DNA of 64,000 bases, from contig JAJFIQ010000026.1 in assembly GCA_021774785.1 (NCBI GenBank), forward strand, positions 558,001 through 622,000, written 5' to 3'. Shown in pieces: positions 39,463 to 49,756 of the stretch. The DNA comes from Emcibacter sp. (lineage in GTDB: Bacteria; Pseudomonadota; Alphaproteobacteria; Sphingomonadales; Emcibacteraceae). The notes under the pieces are model-generated. The model saw only the letters and a program-made list of their open reading frames with translations, searched no databases and had not been told where the DNA came from. Within the stretch, counting starts at the first letter, position 1. Each line of letters begins with the position of its first letter. The translations under genes were made by a program, and so were the position numbers.

Positions 39463-40130
39463 AACAAATCCTCTTCCCATATATCGGGCGCACGATAGGT
39501 AAAGTCGGACATATTCAAGGTTGCGCTTTTTTCGGGATCTAGCCCCAGTTCAATATGGGTTGCCGCAAGGATACATCCGCCCGCATTCAAATGATCATTC
39601 ATAAGACCCGCCAGCAGCTCAACCCCGGCACTATCCAGTCCAACCGTGGGCTCGTCCAACAACCAGAATTTAGCCGGATGGCACAATACCCGTGTCAGGG
39701 CCGCTCGTCTGGCCTGTCCTGATGACAGATAGCATACTGACAGACCAAGGCAATGGTCAATGCCGATTTTCATAGCTTCTTGTCTGATATCCCCGTCATG
39801 ATGTTCCATATTGGCCCAGAAGGCGAGATTTTCTGCCACAGTCATTTCCGGTTTCATACCGTTTTTATGGGCCAGATAACAGATGTTGTGGCTGATCCAG
39901 TCTTTATCGCCGAGGATATCCCGATCATTAAAAGAAATATTACCATTTTGAGCGGGCAGAAGCCCGGCAATGATTTTCATCAGGCTGGATTTCCCCGAGC
40001 CATTGGCGCCGCTTAAAATAAGAGCGCGACCCGGCGGTAATTCAAAGTTTAGACCTGAAAAGATCGGCCTGTCACCCCGAATACAGGTAAGATTATGTCC
40101 CCGCAATTTATCGCTCACTGAAAAATCCAC
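39459..40130 (-). CDS. ccmA: Heme exporter ATP-binding subunit CcmA
   Basis: 223 residues. Walker A GANGSGKS, signature SSGQARR, and Walker B FWLLDEPTVGLD. ATP hydrolysis by CcmAB releases holo-CcmE from CcmCD. It is cotranslated with ccmB through GTGA and preceded by a small membrane protein gene 45 nt upstream on the same strand. Confidence 0.95.
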   Translation of the reverse strand: MDFSVSDKLRGHNLTCIRGDRPIFSGLNFELPPGRALILSGANGSGKSSLMKIIAGLLPAQNGNISFNDRDILGDKDWISHNICYLAHKNGMKPEMTVAENLAFWANMEHHDGDIRQEAMKIGIDHCLGLSVCYLSSGQARRAALTRVLCHPAKFWLLDEPTVGLDSAGVELLAGLMNDHLNAGGCILAATHIELGLDPEKSATLNMSDFTYRAPDIWEEDLL

Positions 40131-40175
40131 ATTTTATTTTCAGGAAGCTATAGCATTTATTTTTGAGTGCGGGTA

Positions 40176-40436
40176 CTAGATATTTCTTGGTAATAACCTT
40201 CCGGCAGAAATCAGCAATATGGATGCCAGGCTGAAAATAGTGGTTCCGGCGATGATCTCACCCACATGATCGGTCCAGCTGGTAACTGTTTCAGTCCCAT
40301 TTGCGCCTGTGGTTGCAAAAATAAGAAATGTGCTGATCATCAAAAAAGGCAGGGTTATTTTTGACCATGGGAAATTCTGCCAAAGGCGCGCTTTTGAATA
40401 GGCGGTTGCCGCGTTGGGGTAAGTTAATGTTCTCAT
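40176..40436 (-). CDS. Hypothetical small membrane protein upstream of ccmA
   Basis: 86 residues from ATG 40436, which has GGAAAG 7 nt before it; an in-frame GTG lies 15 nt further up. Two hydrophobic segments (about 25-45 and 60-80) and an N-terminus rich in Tyr, Ala and Arg. No known family recognised. It lies 45 nt before ccmA on the same strand and could be the first gene of a ccmAB transcript. Confidence 0.55.
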   Translation of the reverse strand: MRTLTYPNAATAYSKARLWQNFPWSKITLPFLMISTFLIFATTGANGTETVTSWTDHVGEIIAGTTIFSLASILLISAGRLLPRNI

Positions 40437-40548
40437 GGGCTTTCTTTCCACTGTATAAATTCAATAAGGGGAATATAGGCGGCCAATAAGGTTTTACTTT
40501 GGCTTAAAGAAGGTAATTTATGGGCGAAATGCGGCAGATTTGCCATAT

Positions 40549-42162
40549 TTAACCAAACAATTCTACATCCTCCAAAAGCTCATTTTGTTCCTCAAGAGTA
40601 TTTTGAGAATGCAGAAAAACATTAAACATACGAATGAGTTCTTCTTCGTCGTCAAATTGGGCATTAATGATATCATCATGCATATTGCGGATTTCAAAAC
40701 TAATCTCGGCGGCACTGTCACCTGTTGAAATAGTACCTTTTTTAGAATTTGACGCTGGCATGGGACCAATCAGTTTCATCTTCATCCCCCCCATGGAGTA
40801 ATCCAAAATCTGAATGGCAATATTTTCATCATGACCTTCAATGCTAATGGTTGATGTGATGGCTGACATTATGCGTTCCGTACTGCGCCGTTCATTTTCA
40901 TCCAGCGCACATTTAACAATTTCCATCATGTGATTACGGATCGACAGTACTTGTATGGCCAGCCCTTCCGATATCTGGTTGATTTCTTCAACGGTGGCCA
41001 CGTTGCAGGTTGCTTCAACCGAAATGTCATGGGCACCCTCTGTCACCGTCTGGACACTGGTGCGGGCTTCGGCCACGCTGCTGGCGATGTCTCTTGTGGC
41101 CTCGCCCTGCCGATCCACTTCGTCGCGAATGATATCGGAAGATGCCTGTACGTTATCAATGCTGGTCTTGATCTGATCGATGTCTTTTACCGCGTTATCA
41201 ACTTTTGTCTGGATGCCATGAATATGCTTGGTAATCTCGTCGATGGAACGGGTTGTCTGGCTGGCTAGCTCCTTGACCTCTGATGCCACAACAGCAAAGC
41301 CTTTGCCCGCTGTTCCGGCACGGGCAGCTTCAATGGTGGCATTCAGGGCCAGCAGGTTTGTCTGATGGGCGATATTATTGATAAGGCCAATTATGCCTTC
41401 AATATCTTGTGCGGCCTCTTCCAGCCCGGAAATGGTTTCCTGAGTATGGTTGCTGATACTTACGGCCTTTTGGGTTAATTCGGTAGTCTGTTCCATCTGA
41501 CAGCTAATTTCCATTACTGCGGTGCTTAACATATCTGCGGCTTGCTGCACTTTGGTAGTATTCTCTAATGCCTGTGCGGCACCGTTGGCAACATCATCTG
41601 ATTTACCCCCGACAGCGGTTGCTGAATCTTTCAGTTGGGCGGCAATGTCATTGGCTTTTTCTGCCTGTACGGTGATGCTCTGAATATTTTCCTGCAGTTC
41701 AATATCAATAGAATCCGCCATTTTAAACAGGCTGGTTTTGGTCTGTCCGGCAAATTCCTTCAGATAGCATAATTCATCCTCAACCTGATGTTGTACCTCA
41801 GTAGCCAGCCCGGCTTTGAGTGTCATTTTGCGAACTTCTTTTTTCTGGCGGGCAATTTCCTGCTTTTCTTCCTGCAGCAGACCCAAAGCGTGCTCAAGAT
41901 CAGATTTTATTCCCGTGCTGACAAAGTTTACGGCTATTATGTTCTGGAACATCTGGCGCCAGAAAATAATTCCGACAGAGAAAATTACGCCTCCAATGAC
42001 TAAGGGGACAAGAAATAAGGGTGATAGCAGGGGAACGGTGAAAAGCAAACTGAATAGGGTCAGTGCCATATTTGCGCATAGGGCACCGAGTATGATATGC
42101 ATATTTCTTTGATCGGAATGACTTTTGGTGAACTTTTGGACGCTTTGAAAAATTATCTTCAT
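40549..42162 (-). CDS. Methyl-accepting chemotaxis protein with C-terminal PilZ domain
   Basis: 537 residues from ATG 42162, chosen because GGGGAGA precedes it. Two adjacent membrane segments (about 22-70) leave little or no periplasmic domain. The MCP signalling hairpin is intact ([38 protein letters not shown]). The C-terminal 110 residues look like a PilZ c-di-GMP receptor (ERRSTER with DYSMGGMKM). It would couple cytoplasmic or membrane signals and c-di-GMP to a CheA array. No che genes lie nearby. Confidence 0.85.
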   Translation of the reverse strand: MKIIFQSVQKFTKSHSDQRNMHIILGALCANMALTLFSLLFTVPLLSPLFLVPLVIGGVIFSVGIIFWRQMFQNIIAVNFVSTGIKSDLEHALGLLQEEKQEIARQKKEVRKMTLKAGLATEVQHQVEDELCYLKEFAGQTKTSLFKMADSIDIELQENIQSITVQAEKANDIAAQLKDSATAVGGKSDDVANGAAQALENTTKVQQAADMLSTAVMEISCQMEQTTELTQKAVSISNHTQETISGLEEAAQDIEGIIGLINNIAHQTNLLALNATIEAARAGTAGKGFAVVASEVKELASQTTRSIDEITKHIHGIQTKVDNAVKDIDQIKTSIDNVQASSDIIRDEVDRQGEATRDIASSVAEARTSVQTVTEGAHDISVEATCNVATVEEINQISEGLAIQVLSIRNHMMEIVKCALDENERRSTERIMSAITSTISIEGHDENIAIQILDYSMGGMKMKLIGPMPASNSKKGTISTGDSAAEISFEIRNMHDDIINAQFDDEEELIRMFNVFLHSQNTLEEQNELLEDVELFG

Positions 42163-42316
42163 GTGATCTCCCCAACTGTGGTTATATATCAATGAGTTGA
42201 ATGCGCTGAATTCTCTAGGGTCACTCAGAGCACGACAGAATATTAAAGATATAAACTTAATTCATTAATAAATTATTATATTCTAATTTACGAATATGCT
42301 TTCGGAGGTTGTTTTA

Positions 42317-42433
42317 GTGAAAACACCCTGCAATGCAACATTTTTGCTTGAGAATTCAGCCAATTTAGTGCAAAAAGCAGCTAACGAATTTCAGCATTTA
42401 TACCCAGAAGGAGAATCCCCGTGGCAACAGTAG
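42317..42433 (+). CDS. Possible 38-codon leader ORF overlapping the acnA start
   Basis: GTG at 42317 has a consensus GGAGG (42304-42308) 8 nt upstream. The frame runs 38 codons to TAG at 42431-42433, thereby covering the acnA ribosome binding site and ending 13 nt inside acnA in another frame. Translation of this ORF would bring terminating ribosomes directly onto the acnA start. The peptide has no known family. This is a candidate, not an established gene. Confidence 0.35.
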   Translation: MKTPCNATFLLENSANLVQKAANEFQHLYPEGESPWQQ

Positions 42434-45126
42434 GTCAAGACACTCTAGGCACCCGCCGGACGTTAAACGTAAACGGCAAGGAATATGATTTTTATTCATT
42501 AAAAGCGGCTGCCGATAAGATGGGTGATATATCGCGCCTACCCTTTACCATGAAGGTGTTGCTGGAAAATTTATTACGCTATGAAGATGCTGTTACGGTT
42601 TCAACCGATGACGTTCAGGCCATTGTGGACTGGCAGAATAATCTGGGTAAGGAAACCCGCGAAATTCAATATCGTCCGGCCCGCGTCTTGATGCAGGATT
42701 TTACCGGTGTTCCCGCCGTGGTCGATCTGGCCGCTATGCGCAATGCTATGCAGGATATGGGCGGCGATCCCCAGAAAATTAACCCGCTCAGCCCCGTTGA
42801 CCTTGTCATCGACCATTCCGTGATGGTGGATAAAGCCGGAACCGCGACAGCGCTGGCAGAAAATGTTGATTTGGAAATGGCCCGCAATGCGGAACGCTAC
42901 CAATTCCTGAAATGGGGACAGGGCAGCTTTGATAATTTCTCTGCCGTTCCCCCCGGAACCGGTATCTGCCATCAGGTAAATCTGGAATATATCGCTAAAA
43001 CCGTATGGACGGCGGATATTGACGGGCGGACCGTGGCCTATCCCGATACCTGTGTCGGTACAGACAGTCATACCACCATGATCAACGGCCTTGCGGTATT
43101 GGGTTGGGGTGTTGGCGGTATCGAAGCCGAAGCCGCCATGTTGGGCCAGCCGGTATCCATGCTGATACCTGAAGTGGTTGGTTTTAAACTTACCGGCAAA
43201 TTGCAGGAAGGCATTACCGCCACCGATTTGGTGCTCAGGGTTGTGGAGATGTTGCGCGAACTTGGCGTAGTTGGCAAGTTTGTTGAGTTTTACGGCAGTG
43301 CGCTGGATGAATTGACCCTTGCGGATCAGGCAACCATCGCCAATATGGCCCCGGAATATGGCGCGACCTGTGGTTTCTTCCCCGTATCAAATCAGACCTT
43401 GGAATTCCTGAGGCTCTCTGGTCGGACAGAAGATAATATTGCGCTGGTGGAAGCCTATGCCAAAGAGCAGGGCATGTGGCTTGACGGAAATTCACCGGAG
43501 CCGGTTTACTCCAACAGGCTTGAGCTGGATATTTCCACAATTGAGCCAAATATATCCGGCCCTAAACGCCCCCAAGACCGGGTTGCCCTGAAAGAAGCTG
43601 TCAGTGCTTTTGATAATGTACTGGCGGATTTTGGCAAGCTGGGTGAGAAGGGAACAACTTTTGAGACCGAAGGTGCGGACCATGGTATTCGTCACGGTGA
43701 TGTAGTGATCGCCGCCATCACCTCCTGTACCAATACCTCTAATCCGGGTGTTATGCTTGCGGCGGGACTTGTAGCTAAAAAAGCCAATGCCCTGGGCCTG
43801 AACAAGAAGCCCTGGGTTAAGGCATCACTGGCACCGGGGTCACAGGTAGTGTCAGAATATCTTAACAAAGCCGGATTACAGGATCATCTGGATGCGCTTG
43901 GCTTTAATGTGGTGGGTTTCGGTTGCACGACCTGTATCGGAAACTCCGGCCCGCTGGCAGCCCCCATATCTAAGGCTATCAATAGCAATGATCTGGTTTG
44001 CACGTCGGTTTTATCCGGTAACCGTAATTTTGAAGGTCGCATATCACAGGATATTAAAGCCAATTATCTGGCATCCCCGCCATTGGTGGTGGCCTATGCC
44101 ATCGCAGGCTCCCTGACATGTGACATTATAAATGATCCCCTTGGACAGGACCAGGATGGCAATGATGTTTATCTGAAAGATATCTGGCCCAGCAATAGTG
44201 AAGTTTCTGATGCCATAGCCAATTCGCTTTCCCGTGAAATGTTCATTGACCGTTACAGTGATGTCTTCGCGGGCACCGCAGCATGGCAGGATATTAAGGT
44301 GGCCGAGGGTGAAACCTATTCCTGGGAAGAGGATTCCACCTATATTCGTTTGCCCCCGTATTTTCAGGGCATGAGCAAATCAGTGGAAGGCGGTTTTTCA
44401 AATATTGAAGGCGCGCGCCTGCTTGCCCTGCTTGGTGACAGTATCACAACCGACCATATTTCGCCGGCGGGCGCCATCAAGGGTGACAGCCCGGCGGGTA
44501 AATATCTTCAGGATCATGGTATTGAGCGACGTGATTTCAATAGTTATGGCTCCCGTCGCGGAAACCATGAAGTGATGATGCGCGGAACCTTCGCCAATAT
44601 CCGCTTACGGAACCTGATGGCGCCGGGGACAGAGGGTGGTTGGACCACCTATTATGCTTCTGATAATTCAGAGGGCGGCGATGTGATCAGCATTTATGAT
44701 GCAGCCATGCGTTATCAGGATAATGATACGGCACTGGTGGTTGTGGGCGGCAAGGAATATGGCACAGGATCCAGCCGTGACTGGGCAGCCAAGGGTACCA
44801 ACCTGTTGGGTGTGAAGGCGGTTTTGGTGGAAAGCTTCGAGCGTATTCACCGGTCAAACCTTGTGGGCATGGGCGTGTTGCCACTGCAATTTAAAGAGGG
44901 TGATAATCGTGAGACTCTGGGCCTTGTGGGTACGGAAATTTTTGATATTACCGGCATTGCCGATGGGATAACCCCACGTCAGGATGTGGCCGTGAAAGTG
45001 ACCTTTGCCGATGGTTCCAGCAAGGAGATTACCGTACTCTGTCGCATTGATACGGCCAACGAAGTTGAATATTATGCCAATGGCGGCATTCTGCATTACG
45101 TACTTCGGAACCTTGCCGCAGAATAA
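42421..45126 (+). CDS. acnA: Aconitate hydratase A
   Basis: Citrate to isocitrate isomerase of the TCA cycle. 901 residues. 4Fe-4S ligands lie in [10 protein letters not shown] and [10 protein letters not shown]. The swivel domain has [10 protein letters not shown] near the C-terminus. The start is GTG with AAGGAG 7 nt upstream. The IRP1/AcnA type is clear from the N-terminus ([14 protein letters not shown]). A possible leader ORF overlaps its start. The convergent membrane gene begins 8 nt after the stop. Confidence 0.96.
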   Translation: MATVGQDTLGTRRTLNVNGKEYDFYSLKAAADKMGDISRLPFTMKVLLENLLRYEDAVTVSTDDVQAIVDWQNNLGKETREIQYRPARVLMQDFTGVPAVVDLAAMRNAMQDMGGDPQKINPLSPVDLVIDHSVMVDKAGTATALAENVDLEMARNAERYQFLKWGQGSFDNFSAVPPGTGICHQVNLEYIAKTVWTADIDGRTVAYPDTCVGTDSHTTMINGLAVLGWGVGGIEAEAAMLGQPVSMLIPEVVGFKLTGKLQEGITATDLVLRVVEMLRELGVVGKFVEFYGSALDELTLADQATIANMAPEYGATCGFFPVSNQTLEFLRLSGRTEDNIALVEAYAKEQGMWLDGNSPEPVYSNRLELDISTIEPNISGPKRPQDRVALKEAVSAFDNVLADFGKLGEKGTTFETEGADHGIRHGDVVIAAITSCTNTSNPGVMLAAGLVAKKANALGLNKKPWVKASLAPGSQVVSEYLNKAGLQDHLDALGFNVVGFGCTTCIGNSGPLAAPISKAINSNDLVCTSVLSGNRNFEGRISQDIKANYLASPPLVVAYAIAGSLTCDIINDPLGQDQDGNDVYLKDIWPSNSEVSDAIANSLSREMFIDRYSDVFAGTAAWQDIKVAEGETYSWEEDSTYIRLPPYFQGMSKSVEGGFSNIEGARLLALLGDSITTDHISPAGAIKGDSPAGKYLQDHGIERRDFNSYGSRRGNHEVMMRGTFANIRLRNLMAPGTEGGWTTYYASDNSEGGDVISIYDAAMRYQDNDTALVVVGGKEYGTGSSRDWAAKGTNLLGVKAVLVESFERIHRSNLVGMGVLPLQFKEGDNRETLGLVGTEIFDITGIADGITPRQDVAVKVTFADGSSKEITVLCRIDTANEVEYYANGGILHYVLRNLAAE

Positions 45127-45133
45127 CACGAAT

Positions 45134-45994
45134 TCAGATGATTGGGCTTTCCTTGCGGGGAAGGCCCGCATCTTCGCGGTGGGGGGTGTCACCGTCTCTG
45201 ATGCCTATCAGGACGCGGAAGGCTTCGGCATTAGCAGCTACCACAATGGCGAGCATCATGAACGTCAGAAACCCGGCTAGTGTTTCTATCAAAATGGTTG
45301 ATATTATGTAATTGACCGACAATTTGCTGGTTACCTCATGCAAGAACCAGGTCAGAATATAACTGTAAATACTGAGCGGCAGAAATCCCCGTATAGCTAC
45401 CCACCACAGGGTAACGGTATACCCCCGGGTTTGTTTCCACACTTGAGTGAAGCTGAGCGATGTTCGCCCTAACGCAAAACCAGCCGTATAAAGAGACAGG
45501 CGAACCAATATGGGTGAAAAAATCATCATGACGATGAATGTGCTTTTCATGGCCAGTTCCTGAAGGCCACTTTCGGAAAGCTGGATTCCCTGCCCCTGAT
45601 AATAGATCATCATGCCAATGGAAACCATCAGTGTCGGCACCAAAAGAGCCAGTGTGATCATGGCAATTCTGATAACGGCGCGTCCGATACGCTTCAGGGT
45701 AAATTTGTTGCCGGTAAATCCATTTTTTAACAGCGAGCGATAACTGGCAAAGTCCGCCCCCAGCAAAAACTGTCTGTACCAGACAATGGCGAAGGCGGCC
45801 GTGAACAGATGCAGGAAGTTTTTACCGTTTATTTGAATATTATATTCGTTGATGAGAATTTGTTCGGTGAGTTTTACCAATACCCACATGAAGAGCGGGC
45901 CATAAATAAGACGGAAGAAATGGGGTCTATGTCCGGCGAGGAAATGGTAACTTTCTGCGATTGATGACCCCGCTGTTAATTTTTGTGTTTGCAT
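45134..45994 (-). CDS. Hypothetical multi-pass membrane protein
   Basis: 286 residues with about five to six transmembrane segments (near 28-46, 62-80, 108-130, 150-175, 195-220, 235-262). No recognisable domain or motif. The 3' end contains a GC-rich hairpin (about 45144-45166) that may help termination for both convergent genes. No clear ribosome binding site. Function unknown. Confidence 0.65.
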   Translation of the reverse strand: MQTQKLTAGSSIAESYHFLAGHRPHFFRLIYGPLFMWVLVKLTEQILINEYNIQINGKNFLHLFTAAFAIVWYRQFLLGADFASYRSLLKNGFTGNKFTLKRIGRAVIRIAMITLALLVPTLMVSIGMMIYYQGQGIQLSESGLQELAMKSTFIVMMIFSPILVRLSLYTAGFALGRTSLSFTQVWKQTRGYTVTLWWVAIRGFLPLSIYSYILTWFLHEVTSKLSVNYIISTILIETLAGFLTFMMLAIVVAANAEAFRVLIGIRDGDTPHREDAGLPRKESPII

Positions 45995-46132
45995 AAATGC
46001 TTTTCTATTTTCGATTTTCCCGGGGGATGCCCCATGGTTATTTTATCATGGGCTGTGGGCCCTGTCCTGCTAAATCGTGACCTCACTATAGTGTGATTGG
46101 CACTTGAATTATTTGTAAGTTAACCTGAAGCC

Positions 46133-46903
46133 ATGAATATAGTTTTATATATAGTTAGAATTTTATCTGTTTTATGCATAATTTTGCTATCAGCGGTAAA
46201 ACTATCCTATGCGGAACCAGAAATGGTGAGCAGCGGTGGCCGGAATCTGGTCGTTGTGGAGTTATTCACATCGCAGGGCTGCAATCTATGCCCCCCGGCG
46301 GATAAAATCCTGACCGAATTCAGCAGACAAGAGAATATTCTGGCCCTTAGCTATTCCGTTGACTATTGGAATTACCTGGGCTGGAAGGATACGCTTGCCA
46401 AGCCGGAATGTACGGATCGACAGAAAAAATATAATATGTCATTAGGTAAAAATGGCGTTTATACACCGCAAATGATCATTCAGGGTGATCATGATGTTAT
46501 TGGGTCACGGCGCGATCTGGCACAGGAAATGGTGAGCAAGGCGCGCCTACATGCAACGGAGCATAAACTGGACGGTCTTGAAATCACCTTTGATATGACC
46601 GGTGATATGATTGATCTTAGAATCAGTGCCCGTGAGAAAGAAAGGCAGGCGACCATCTGGGTCATTGGTTATGACCATGAAAGAACTGTCAATATCATGG
46701 GCGGCGAGCTTGGCGGTCAGATTAGAAAATATCATAATGTGGTGCAAAGCATCAAGCGCGTTGGCAGCTGGACGGGGGAAGACGTCAAACTAACCCTGTC
46801 AAAACAGGATATTGGCGACGGGGCATATGACGCATATGCCCTTCTTTTGCAAGACGAAGAAACTGGCCCCATCATTGCTGCGGCAAAGTTAAACCGTAAA
46901 TAA
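46133..46903 (+). CDS. DUF1223 thioredoxin-like exported protein
   Basis: 256 residues. A signal peptide (about 1-27, ending SYA) precedes a thioredoxin-like domain with Cys50-Asn-Leu-Cys53 in ELFTSQGCNLCPPAD, the DUF1223 signature, and DYWNYLGWKD and GVYTPQMII further on. The family is widespread in alphaproteobacteria and often lies near acnA; its role is not known, although redox activity is likely from the CxxC. The stop abuts the htpG stop with no gap. Confidence 0.85.
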   Translation: MNIVLYIVRILSVLCIILLSAVKLSYAEPEMVSSGGRNLVVVELFTSQGCNLCPPADKILTEFSRQENILALSYSVDYWNYLGWKDTLAKPECTDRQKKYNMSLGKNGVYTPQMIIQGDHDVIGSRRDLAQEMVSKARLHATEHKLDGLEITFDMTGDMIDLRISAREKERQATIWVIGYDHERTVNIMGGELGGQIRKYHNVVQSIKRVGSWTGEDVKLTLSKQDIGDGAYDAYALLLQDEETGPIIAAAKLNRK

Positions 46904-48796
46904 TTACTTTAAGCCGTCTGCCATAATTGTGGATAGCCGCTGGACAAAAGCCTGCGGGTCCTCCGGCAAGTCACCTTCCATGATCCGCGCCTGATCCAAC
47001 AGCAGGTTCGAGGCATCTTTCAGGGCATCAATGGAGCCGTCACGGGTGGCGGCGGCCCCTATGGTTTTGATCAGGGCATGATCGGCATTAATTTCCAGAA
47101 CCCTGAGCGTGGTTTGATCCATTTGCTGGTGCTGTTGGAGAATTTTTTGCAGATGAATATCCATATCACCGTCATCGGCGACCAGACAGACAGCACTGTC
47201 AGTCAGGCGACTTGACAGGCGAACATCCTTTACCAATCCTTCCAGATTTGCTTTCAGCAGACCAATCAAGGCATCCATTTCGGGGGTGGTTTTTTTGTCC
47301 TTGGTTTCATCATCGTCTTTTTTGTCATCAAGGTCGGCGGTGCCACGGGTGACTGACTGGAATTTTTTATCCAAATAATCCGGCACCATCTGTAGCCAGA
47401 AATCATCGACCGCATCGGTGAGGAACAGAACCTCAATGCCCTTGGCCTTAAAGCCTTCCAGCTGCGGTGAGCGTTTGGCCACGGTGAGGTTATCGCCAGT
47501 AATATAATAGATATTCTCCTGCCCCTCTTTCATGCGGCCCACATAATCATCAAGGCTTTGCAGACCGTCTGCGCCCGTGCTTTCAAAGCGCGCTAATTTC
47601 AGCAGTTGGTCACGGCGTGCGAAATCCTCATAAATGCCCTCTTTCAGGACAGGGCCGAACGACTTCCAGAAAGCGGCATAGGCTTCGGCATCTTTATTGG
47701 CTTTCTTTTCCAGTTCGGACAGGATTTTTTTAGTGACGGCCCCGCGAATTTTGGTCATTACCGGATTATTCTGAAGCATTTCACGGCTGATATTAAGCGG
47801 CAGGTCTTCGCTGTCGACAATGCCGCGCATGAAACGCAGGTATCCCGGAATCAAATCTTCGCAATCATCGGTGATGAATACCCGCTTGACATAAAGTTTT
47901 GTGCGGGTTTTGCGGGCCGGATCAAACAGATCCATTGGCGGCTGGCTCGGTACATACATAAGTACCGAATATTCGATCATTCCTTCAGCCTTGTAATGGA
48001 GCGTCATCCACGGGTCATCCATGGCATGACCCACATGATGATAAAATTCTTTATATTGTTCATCGGTAATTTCCGACTTTGGCCGCACCCAAAGGGCGGT
48101 GCCTTCATTGACTTTTTCCGATGTTTCTTCATCATCCTTGGTAAAATTCAGGGTGATGGGAATGGCAATATGATCGGAATAGGTTTTGATGATTGACTTG
48201 ATGCGAAATTCTTCAAGAAACTCTTTGGCGTCTTCTTTGATATGAAGAATAATATCTGTACCGCGTGTTTCTTTGGTAGCGGGCGTCAGGGTATATTCCC
48301 CTATTCCGTCGGACTTCCATGCCCAGCTATCTTTTTCACCGGCTTTCATACTGATCACCTGAATATTGTCGGATACCATAAAGACCGAATAAAAACCGAC
48401 CCCAAACTGGCCGATCATATTGACGTCTTTCGTATCGTCTCCAGACATTTTATCCATGAAGGCGGATGTGCCAGAACGGGCAATAGTACCCAAGTGTGAA
48501 ATCAGGTCATCATGGCTCATGCCGATACCATTATCGGACAGGGTCAGAGTACCCGCCTTATCATCAAGGGTGATCGTTACTTTAAACTCGGGATCATCTT
48601 TGATCAATTCCGGCTTGGTCAGGGCTTCATAACGTAGCTTGTCACAGGCATCGGACGCGTTAGAGATCAATTCTCGCAGGAAAATTTCCCGCTCGGAATA
48701 GACCGAATGGACCATCATATGCAGAAGTCTGGAGACCTCGGCCTGAAAGCCATGTTTTTCAATATTTTCCGGATTGGTTTCTGTATCTGTCGTCAT
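46904..48796 (-). CDS. htpG: Chaperone HtpG (Hsp90)
   Basis: 630 residues (E. coli 624). GHKL ATPase motifs: ELISNASDACDKLR, DNGIGM, GTIARSGTSAF and GQFGVGFYS. Middle and C-terminal dimerisation domains are complete. A charged insert rich in Asp and Lys near 500-520 is typical. ATP-dependent chaperone in the cytoplasm. Adjacent to a GST gene on the same strand, 77 nt apart in the upstream direction. Confidence 0.96.
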   Translation of the reverse strand: MTTDTETNPENIEKHGFQAEVSRLLHMMVHSVYSEREIFLRELISNASDACDKLRYEALTKPELIKDDPEFKVTITLDDKAGTLTLSDNGIGMSHDDLISHLGTIARSGTSAFMDKMSGDDTKDVNMIGQFGVGFYSVFMVSDNIQVISMKAGEKDSWAWKSDGIGEYTLTPATKETRGTDIILHIKEDAKEFLEEFRIKSIIKTYSDHIAIPITLNFTKDDEETSEKVNEGTALWVRPKSEITDEQYKEFYHHVGHAMDDPWMTLHYKAEGMIEYSVLMYVPSQPPMDLFDPARKTRTKLYVKRVFITDDCEDLIPGYLRFMRGIVDSEDLPLNISREMLQNNPVMTKIRGAVTKKILSELEKKANKDAEAYAAFWKSFGPVLKEGIYEDFARRDQLLKLARFESTGADGLQSLDDYVGRMKEGQENIYYITGDNLTVAKRSPQLEGFKAKGIEVLFLTDAVDDFWLQMVPDYLDKKFQSVTRGTADLDDKKDDDETKDKKTTPEMDALIGLLKANLEGLVKDVRLSSRLTDSAVCLVADDGDMDIHLQKILQQHQQMDQTTLRVLEINADHALIKTIGAAATRDGSIDALKDASNLLLDQARIMEGDLPEDPQAFVQRLSTIMADGLK

Positions 48797-48873
48797 ATTT
48801 CTACACCCTACACTATAATTTAATCAGATATGGAACGTAGGGTGCAAAATTCAAGGGATAAAAACAGTTTAAT

Positions 48874-49560
48874 TTAACTTTTTGTCTTAATTACCTGACC
48901 CAAGCCGTTATAAAGTTGATCCATGCGTTGCCGCCAATCATAAAGTGGATCATCTGCGGTGAGAAGCACCAGGGGGCTAACCCCCTTGGCCCATTGAAAC
49001 AAACCATACATGATATAATCAACATATGCGGGATTGGCACCAGACAGAAACGCCTGCGTTTTCAGGGTTGCGTTATAGGGCCAAAGCTGTTTTTGGAAGG
49101 TGGTCAGGGATTTATCCTGATTTTCATGGGCCTCTTCCAGGCTTTTTCCAAGGCGTGCTTCCCGGCTTTTTCGAAAATAATCCCGGTCTTTTTCATCAAG
49201 CCCTTCAAAAATGTCATATACCAAGGACTGAAATAGGGGTACGAGGAGATTATAGAAACTGGTAAAATTAAAGAAATTGGCATAGGCCTGACCGGATTCG
49301 CCGCCAAACAGCGACGGACGGTCGGGAAATGTGTTTTCCAGATAGCAGGCAATAGCCCAGCTGTCGGAAATAAAATCGCCATCATGCTCCAAAATGGGCA
49401 CGGTTTTGAACTGCCCACTGGCAATAGAGGGAATCTCTGTGAAAGTGAGAGGAACCATTTCCACATCCAGACCCTTATGAGCCAGTGCCATTCGCGCCCG
49501 CCAGACATAGGGGCTGAAGCCTTGGGTTTTGTCCTTGCCGACAAGTTCATATAATTTCAT
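48874..49560 (-). CDS. Glutathione S-transferase family protein (LigE-like)
   Basis: 228 residues. An N-terminal thioredoxin-like GST domain (FSPYVWRARMALAHKGLDVE; cis-Pro in KTVPIL; SDSWAIACYLE) and an all-helical C-terminal domain. The N-terminal pattern resembles LigE/LigF beta-etherases and related GSTs of alphaproteobacteria. No lignin-degradation genes are near, so a general glutathione role is as likely. A long hairpin lies upstream (49606-49667). Confidence 0.82.
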   Translation of the reverse strand: MKLYELVGKDKTQGFSPYVWRARMALAHKGLDVEMVPLTFTEIPSIASGQFKTVPILEHDGDFISDSWAIACYLENTFPDRPSLFGGESGQAYANFFNFTSFYNLLVPLFQSLVYDIFEGLDEKDRDYFRKSREARLGKSLEEAHENQDKSLTTFQKQLWPYNATLKTQAFLSGANPAYVDYIMYGLFQWAKGVSPLVLLTADDPLYDWRQRMDQLYNGLGQVIKTKS

Positions 49561-49605
49561 GATGTTTTCCCTTTTCTTTCATACTATCAGGCGGGCAAAA
49601 GAATA

Positions 49606-49667
49606 GCCAGTTACCAGAAAATATACGGGGTGGAAGAGGTTGTATATATTTTTTTCCAGTAACTGGC
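49606..49667. repeat. Long imperfect inverted repeat between nadB and the GST gene
   Basis: Outer arms GCCAGTTAC (49606-49614) and GTAACTGGC (49659-49667) are perfect. Inside, an A-rich stretch faces a T-rich stretch and GTATAC-like ends pair again, giving a stem of roughly 20 bp with an internal loop and a 15-nt apical loop. No T-run follows on either strand. It is a candidate mRNA-processing or stability element. Confidence 0.5.
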
Positions 49668-49756
49668 CTAAGGGGATTTAGCAATTACGGATAGTAGCTC
49701 TACAATGCGGCAGAAGTGAGAAAGAAATAAGGCAACATTGTGGCAGAAAAAGCCAT

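Noticed and set aside
47606-48196. 196-codon plus-strand ORF
   Set aside because: Antisense shadow of htpG; residue composition is that of a reversed coding strand.
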